From a virus: a stretch of 40,716 nucleotides of DNA. A program made the translations under genes and the position numbers. This document shows, in pieces, positions 37,264 through 40,716 of the stretch (within the stretch, counting starts at the first letter, position 1; every line of letters begins with the position of its first letter). Location: positions 1-40,716 of the IMG/VR virus record IMGVR_UViG_3300036780_000084; one strand, given 5' to 3'. Under the pieces are notes generated by a model. The model was given only the letters and a program-made list of their open reading frames with translations. It was not told the DNA's origin and searched no databases.

Positions 37264-38754
37264 TTACTTCGCTGCTGAAATCGGTTCCGCGCTCGTCGGC
37301 TTCCCGTCCGGGCCGAGCTCGAGAATTTTGTAGCTCACGCCGTTCTGCGTGATCGTGTCGCCCACCTTGAACGGCCCTGGGTTTCCGACGGTGTGCGGCT
37401 TCTGATTGCCAGGCTTGTTGTCGCCGGCGCCGGGTTTGTTGTAGCCGAGACCGAGTTTCCGCAGATTGTCGTAAGCGACGCCGACCTGCTCTTGCGCGTC
37501 GGTGACGTGATACTTCTCGGCGAGATCTTTGTATTGCTGGCTCGACTTGTCGACGTCGCCCGTTTTCTCGTCGATCGGCACGTCCGAAAAATCAGGATCG
37601 GCGCGAAGATCCTTTTGCGCGCCCTGGTACGCCTGGAACGAAAACTGATAGCGTTTGTACGCGTCGCCGCTCAAAGCCTCTTTGTCGCCGGCCATGAGCT
37701 TCGAGTAATCGCCGCCGAGCTCGGAGAGGTGCTGGCGGGCCTTTTTGACCGTCCCTTCATCCTTCAAATCGCCGATAGATTTTTTCGCATCGGCGTAACT
37801 TTTCGCGGCGCGCGCGTTCATGTCTTTAATCTGCGCGACTTTTTCCTGGTAATTGAGCACCCCGAGCGGATCGGTGAAGATTCGCGTCGCCTTCCCGCTC
37901 GAGTCGTTGACGCTGTGCCACTCCGGGCCCGTGTCGGGCACTTCGTAGAGGTGCCATTTCCCATCGCCGCCCAACACGGGACGCGTGCGATATCCGTTGT
38001 TGTGGGCATTTTGGGCGAGGCTGTTGGCTCGCGCGTATTGCTCGAGATCTCCCAGGTGCTCGAACGGCGGCGACTCCTGCCCGGCGATCGACAGCGGTTT
38101 CGCGCCGACGGCTTCGAGCGCGTCCTGGCGATCCGCCTCCTGCTGGCGAAACAAAATGTCCTCGTGGGCGAGCCTGTAATTGCGCTCGTCGTGTTCGTCG
38201 TCCATTTCGCGCATGCGCTTGTCATGCTCGCTGGCCGCCCGCACCGAGTTCGCCTGCTGTCTCGCGTTTTCCTGCTTTCGCGAATCAATTTCGCTGGTGA
38301 CGTTCTGTTGCTCGGCGGTGGCCCGCTGCTTCTCAATGTCGATCTGCTGCTGGCGCTGGTCCTTCTCGGCCTGAAACTCCTTCTGCTTTTGGCGCGCCTC
38401 TCCCGCCTGGCGCGCCGCGGCGCCCACGCCGTAAAGCGCCCCGGCGCCGGCTGGCGCCTTGCCTCCAGCGCCGAATCCCGCGAGCGCGGCATCGACGCCG
38501 GCGACGACATTCTCGGCCCAGGAGCGCGAGCTTCCATTGTTGACCTGGCCGGCGATGATTTTATTTTTCGCGATCTTGACGGCCATCGGTTCCTCGCCGC
38601 CACCGGCGAGCGCGGACGTGGCCTGATCGGGCGCCGGTGAATCGGAGACGTCCGGAGGGGCCGACAAATTCGCCGGCTGGCGAAGGTCTGGATTGGGCGG
38701 TGTGGCATTTCCGCCGCCCGTTGCGAGCATCGTCCGCAGATCGTTTTCCGCCAT
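37264..38754 (-). CDS. Internal virion / ejection protein with long coiled coil, 496 aa
   Basis: ATG 38754 overlaps the upstream stop (TGATG). Residues 115-210 form a Q/E/K/R-rich coiled coil (RQKQKEFQAEKDQRQQQIDI; EHDKRMREMDDEHDERNYRL). C-terminal region is mixed with small beta elements (DTITQNGVSYKILELGPDGK). Gene order and composition fit a T7 gp15-like ejection protein; sequence similarity cannot be claimed by eye. Confidence 0.65.
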   Translation of the reverse strand: MAENDLRTMLATGGGNATPPNPDLRQPANLSAPPDVSDSPAPDQATSALAGGGEEPMAVKIAKNKIIAGQVNNGSSRSWAENVVAGVDAALAGFGAGGKAPAGAGALYGVGAAARQAGEARQKQKEFQAEKDQRQQQIDIEKQRATAEQQNVTSEIDSRKQENARQQANSVRAASEHDKRMREMDDEHDERNYRLAHEDILFRQQEADRQDALEAVGAKPLSIAGQESPPFEHLGDLEQYARANSLAQNAHNNGYRTRPVLGGDGKWHLYEVPDTGPEWHSVNDSSGKATRIFTDPLGVLNYQEKVAQIKDMNARAAKSYADAKKSIGDLKDEGTVKKARQHLSELGGDYSKLMAGDKEALSGDAYKRYQFSFQAYQGAQKDLRADPDFSDVPIDEKTGDVDKSSQQYKDLAEKYHVTDAQEQVGVAYDNLRKLGLGYNKPGAGDNKPGNQKPHTVGNPGPFKVGDTITQNGVSYKILELGPDGKPTSAEPISAAK

Positions 38755-39449
38755 CAGAGTCCTCCCGCAAGGGCCGTCAATCCCTTTTTGCCGCCGCCCG
38801 CTCCAAAGAAGCCCAGCCCGGCGCCGGCGAGAGAGGTTACGCCGCCGGCAATGTCGGATTCCTCTTGGCTCTGCTGCTGCGCGATCGTGTCGGCCTCGCC
38901 GAAAGACGCTTGATTGGCCTTGGTCGCCTCGCCGGCAAGAGCCGTCGGACTGTAGCCGGCCGCGACGCCTTCTTCGGCCGAAAGCGCATCCCTGAAATTC
39001 GAGCGGCCGGTTGCGTAATCGGCCGATGTAATTCCGAGCTGCTCCTGGGAGAGCTCACCCGCGGCCGAAGAGGCCAGTTGCTCCTTGAGCTGCTTATCGA
39101 CGCCGGATTCGGGAAGGTTGCCGCTCGAGCGGCCGGCGAGTTCTCCACCTAAGGCGCGCGCGGCGCTCGCATAGTTTCCGCCGGTGGTGTTGAGTGCGCG
39201 CGTCTCCATCGCGGCGCGCTCCGAAGGACTGAACCCGGTTTGGCTCGGGCCCGCGGCTACGATCGGAGAAAGCGTGCTGTTGAGATGAGCGAGAATCGAA
39301 GCATTGTTCGCGAAGTTCGTTTGGTAATTGGCCATGAGGGTGTTCGTAAAACTGGCCTCTTGAGATTGCGCCTGTTTCTCCGCTCCACTTGGCCCGCATC
39401 CGAAGGCCAGGGGCCCGTACAATTTCAGATAGAGTTCTGCGCGAGTCAT
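38754..39449 (-). CDS. Small internal virion / ejection protein, 231 aa
   Basis: ATG 39449 after GGAGAAGGAG. Ala/Gly/Ser-rich, with hydrophobic N-terminal segment (AELYLKLYGPLAFGCGPSG), central helices, and a glycine-rich hydrophobic end (VTSLAGAGLGFFGAGGGKKG) that could insert into membrane. Size matches T7 gp14, and it is the first of three ejection-type genes. Confidence 0.65.
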   Translation of the reverse strand: MTRAELYLKLYGPLAFGCGPSGAEKQAQSQEASFTNTLMANYQTNFANNASILAHLNSTLSPIVAAGPSQTGFSPSERAAMETRALNTTGGNYASAARALGGELAGRSSGNLPESGVDKQLKEQLASSAAGELSQEQLGITSADYATGRSNFRDALSAEEGVAAGYSPTALAGEATKANQASFGEADTIAQQQSQEESDIAGGVTSLAGAGLGFFGAGGGKKGLTALAGGL

Positions 39450-39467
39450 GGGCTAAACTCCTTCTCC

Positions 39468-40004
39468 TTGCGAACTACGCTCATTGATATAACGGGCGGA
39501 AAATTTGGTCGCCTCACCGCTCAGTGGCCTGCCGGTCGTTCGCGATTCGCCGTCTTCTGGTTGTGCTCGTGTAAATGCGGAAAACTCCGGGTAGCTAGCG
39601 GCGAGAATCTGCGACGAGGCCACATAAAAAGCTGCGGCTGCTTGATGCGCGAGTCTGTTGCGCAGAGGCGAACGACACACGGGCATACGCGCTCTCTCCA
39701 AAGAAGCCCAGAATGGAACTCGTGGGAGGGGATGATAGCGCGATGCACAAGGCGGGCGCATCGCTATTTCAGATACTACGGAGGAAGAGGTATTCGCATC
39801 TGTCGGCGCTGGCGGAAGTTTGAAAACTTTCTCGCAGATATGGGTCCAAGGCTTCCCGGCACGACATTGGACAGATTCCCCGATCCCGATGGCAACTACG
39901 AGCCGGGAAATTGCCGCTGGACCACGCTCAAAGAGCAGCGCGCCAATTGGAGCTCTAAAGCTCATCGTAAAGTTCGGCCCTCAACCCAAATTTGTTCATC
40001 ATGA
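39468..40004 (+). CDS. HNH homing endonuclease inserted antisense, about 178 aa
   Basis: The protein has the HNH N-terminal module GKFGRLTAQWPAGRSRFAVF, WLCSCKCGKLR and KSCGCLMRES, followed by YGGRGIRICRRWRKFENFLA-DMGP, LDRFPDPDGNYEPGNCRW and EQRANW. No ATG precedes the module: TTG 39468 or ATT 39483 are the in-frame choices. It lies on the plus strand in the 505-base gap between two minus-strand genes and runs 50 bases into the 3' end of the acyltransferase-like gene. Its C-terminal part matches the nuclease at 25975-26337, its N-terminal part that at 7026-7577. Confidence 0.7.
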   Translation: MRTTLIDITGGKFGRLTAQWPAGRSRFAVFWLCSCKCGKLRVASGENLRRGHIKSCGCLMRESVAQRRTTHGHTRSLQRSPEWNSWEGMIARCTRRAHRYFRYYGGRGIRICRRWRKFENFLADMGPRLPGTTLDRFPDPDGNYEPGNCRWTTLKEQRANWSSKAHRKVRPSTQICSS

Positions 40005-40350
40005 ATTTGACCAAAGCAGCAGATCCCGATTCCCATCGAACCTTCTTGAAGCCGCGCTTTCTTGCCTCTTCTGCCACAGGCGGATACGCTTCTAGGAGGC
40101 CCCGCACAATCCGTTTCCCACTCACGGGCGGAAACTGCGTGTGCAAACGGGTATTCTCGCCGTCCGATTCTTGCCGGACGAACATAAGAGGTCCCTGGTC
40201 GTCCTCAATCGTGTAACAGGAAAAGGCTCCCGGCGCCGTGCCGGATCCGACGAAAAACGATGGATCCACGCCGCGGTGATCGGGATCTCGCGCAATCCAG
40301 CCGGCGATCGTAGTTGTGTCGAGCGGTTCGGTTCTGCGGAATCGGATCAC
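39955..40350 (-). CDS. GNAT-like acyltransferase-type protein, 131 aa
   Basis: GTG 40350 overlaps the preceding stop (GTGA). Strands and helices fit a small GNAT fold: IRFRRTEPLDTTTIAGWIAR, a middle strand pair (GAFSCYTIEDDQGPLMFVRQ), helix (RIVRGLLEAYPPVAEEARKR) and GFKKVRWES. A clear acetyl-CoA loop is not seen. Such genes often lie among phage structural genes. Modification of virion proteins is possible. Confidence 0.55.
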   Translation of the reverse strand: MIRFRRTEPLDTTTIAGWIARDPDHRGVDPSFFVGSGTAPGAFSCYTIEDDQGPLMFVRQESDGENTRLHTQFPPVSGKRIVRGLLEAYPPVAEEARKRGFKKVRWESGSAALVKFMMNKFGLRAELYDEL

Positions 40351-40716
40351 CAATACCTCGCCAAAAGTGGATTGGGCGTGCCTGTGCCGCCGCCCACGCC
40401 CGGGTTCCAGATAAACTCAAAGAAATTGACGATGAGACTCCGATTTGCAACCGGAGATGCTTCCGTATCGTTGCCGAACATCACTGCGGGAAAGACGCCC
40501 GGGTAGAATTTGAACGTCGCCCCGCCCTGGCCCGTGGTGCTTCCCAGCGTGGCGTCATAGGCGGCTCGCGGAGTCACGTCATTAAATCCCAGCAGCGTTT
40601 TCGTAAAGGACGAGGCGCTTCCGCCCGTCCATCCCGTCACGGACAGCACACTTCCCTGGCCGGCGGTGACGAGATTTCCTAATCCGGCGCCGAAAGCATA
40701 TTGGGTGGGGCCCGCG
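40347..40716 (-). CDS. C-terminal part of a structural protein (N-terminus beyond right edge)
   Basis: Open from the right edge (122 codons) to a TGA at 40347; no start is seen. G/T/S-rich beta sequence (AGPTQYAFGAGLGNLVTAGQ; LSVTGWTGGSASSFTKTLLG; VNFFEFIWNPGVGGGTG). It resembles the end of an appendage/LamG-like protein and could continue the gene that leaves the window at base 1 if the genome is circular; one additional base at the junction would join the frames. Confidence 0.65.
   Translation of the reverse strand, partial: AGPTQYAFGAGLGNLVTAGQGSVLSVTGWTGGSASSFTKTLLGFNDVTPRAAYDATLGSTTGQGGATFKFYPGVFPAVMFGNDTEASPVANRSLIVNFFEFIWNPGVGGGTGTPNPLLARYW

Noticed and set aside
37393-38640. 415-codon plus-strand frame antisense to the coiled-coil ejection protein
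   Set aside because: Valine/leucine/arginine-rich antisense of the Q/E-rich coiled coil; no ribosome-binding site.
39453-39965. 170-codon minus-strand frame opposite the antisense HNH gene
   Set aside because: It is the antisense of the HNH gene, which carries the clear motifs; the minus frame has no recognisable domain.
1-40716. CRISPR array, insertion sequence, integrase or attachment site
   Set aside because: No regularly spaced repeats, transposase or recombinase motif was seen on either strand; the tRNA-like element has no integrase nearby.
1-40716. Terminal direct repeat between window ends
   Set aside because: The first and last few dozen bases share no visible repeat, so T7-style terminal redundancy is not supported by this window.

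Overview
This window looks like most or all of the genome of a tailed phage (short-tailed, podovirus-like organisation). It is GC-rich, and almost all genes lie on the minus strand in long runs with ATGA, GTGA, TGATG or TAATG stop/start overlaps. Recognisable hallmarks are a large terminase, portal, a probable scaffold, a major capsid protein, an adaptor and a nozzle-like tail protein, and three successive internal-virion/ejection-like proteins. I see no integrase, CI/Cro-type repressor, DNA polymerase, primase, helicase or RNA polymerase. Replication therefore probably depends on the host, aided by a RecT-like annealing protein and a RusA-like resolvase. The host is not identifiable. A secreted fibronectin-III protein and lipoprotein/zinc-ribbon small genes would fit a GC-rich Gram-negative soil bacterium, but that is only an inference.

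Layout, in the direction of transcription (right to left). 40716-33610: end of a structural gene, a small acyltransferase-like gene, then three ejection-type proteins. 33588-32402: a GT31-like glycosyltransferase, a small gene and an HNH nuclease. 32440-31845: a short plus-strand cassette with a KTSC protein. 31773-29614: secreted FN3 protein, membrane proteins, lipoprotein and a DUF5675 protein, probably the lysis/envelope block. 29559-29181: ribbon-helix-helix regulators with their own promoter. 29215-18995: an early/middle block of about 30 small genes with RecT, an Acb2-type anti-CBASS protein, RusA, zinc-ribbon proteins, two HNH genes, a KTSC gene and a possible origin with three DnaA-box-like sites. 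18813-17996: plus-strand island with a palindromic operator candidate and a structured leader. 17248-17143: tRNA-like element and promoter-like sequence. 17023-1: late block with terminase, portal, scaffold, capsid, adaptor, nozzle and an appendage protein that runs off the left edge.

The left edge lies inside a structural gene and the right edge inside another on the same strand. Joining the ends would give a continuous T7-like order (terminase, portal, scaffold, capsid, adaptor, nozzle, appendage, internal virion proteins). This suggests a circularly permuted genome opened inside one structural gene; the two halves differ by one reading-frame step at the junction.

Six putative homing-type nucleases (HNH and endonuclease VII) are scattered between genes, often fitting exactly into stop/start overlaps. 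The most notable points are the Acb2-like gene fused in frame to an upstream reading frame, the ribbon-helix-helix locus with a palindrome in its promoter and a second broken Arc-like frame, a domain duplicated between two neighbouring tail genes, a peptide-coding repeat shared by an HNH gene and its neighbour, and several membrane micro-proteins of 30-37 residues.
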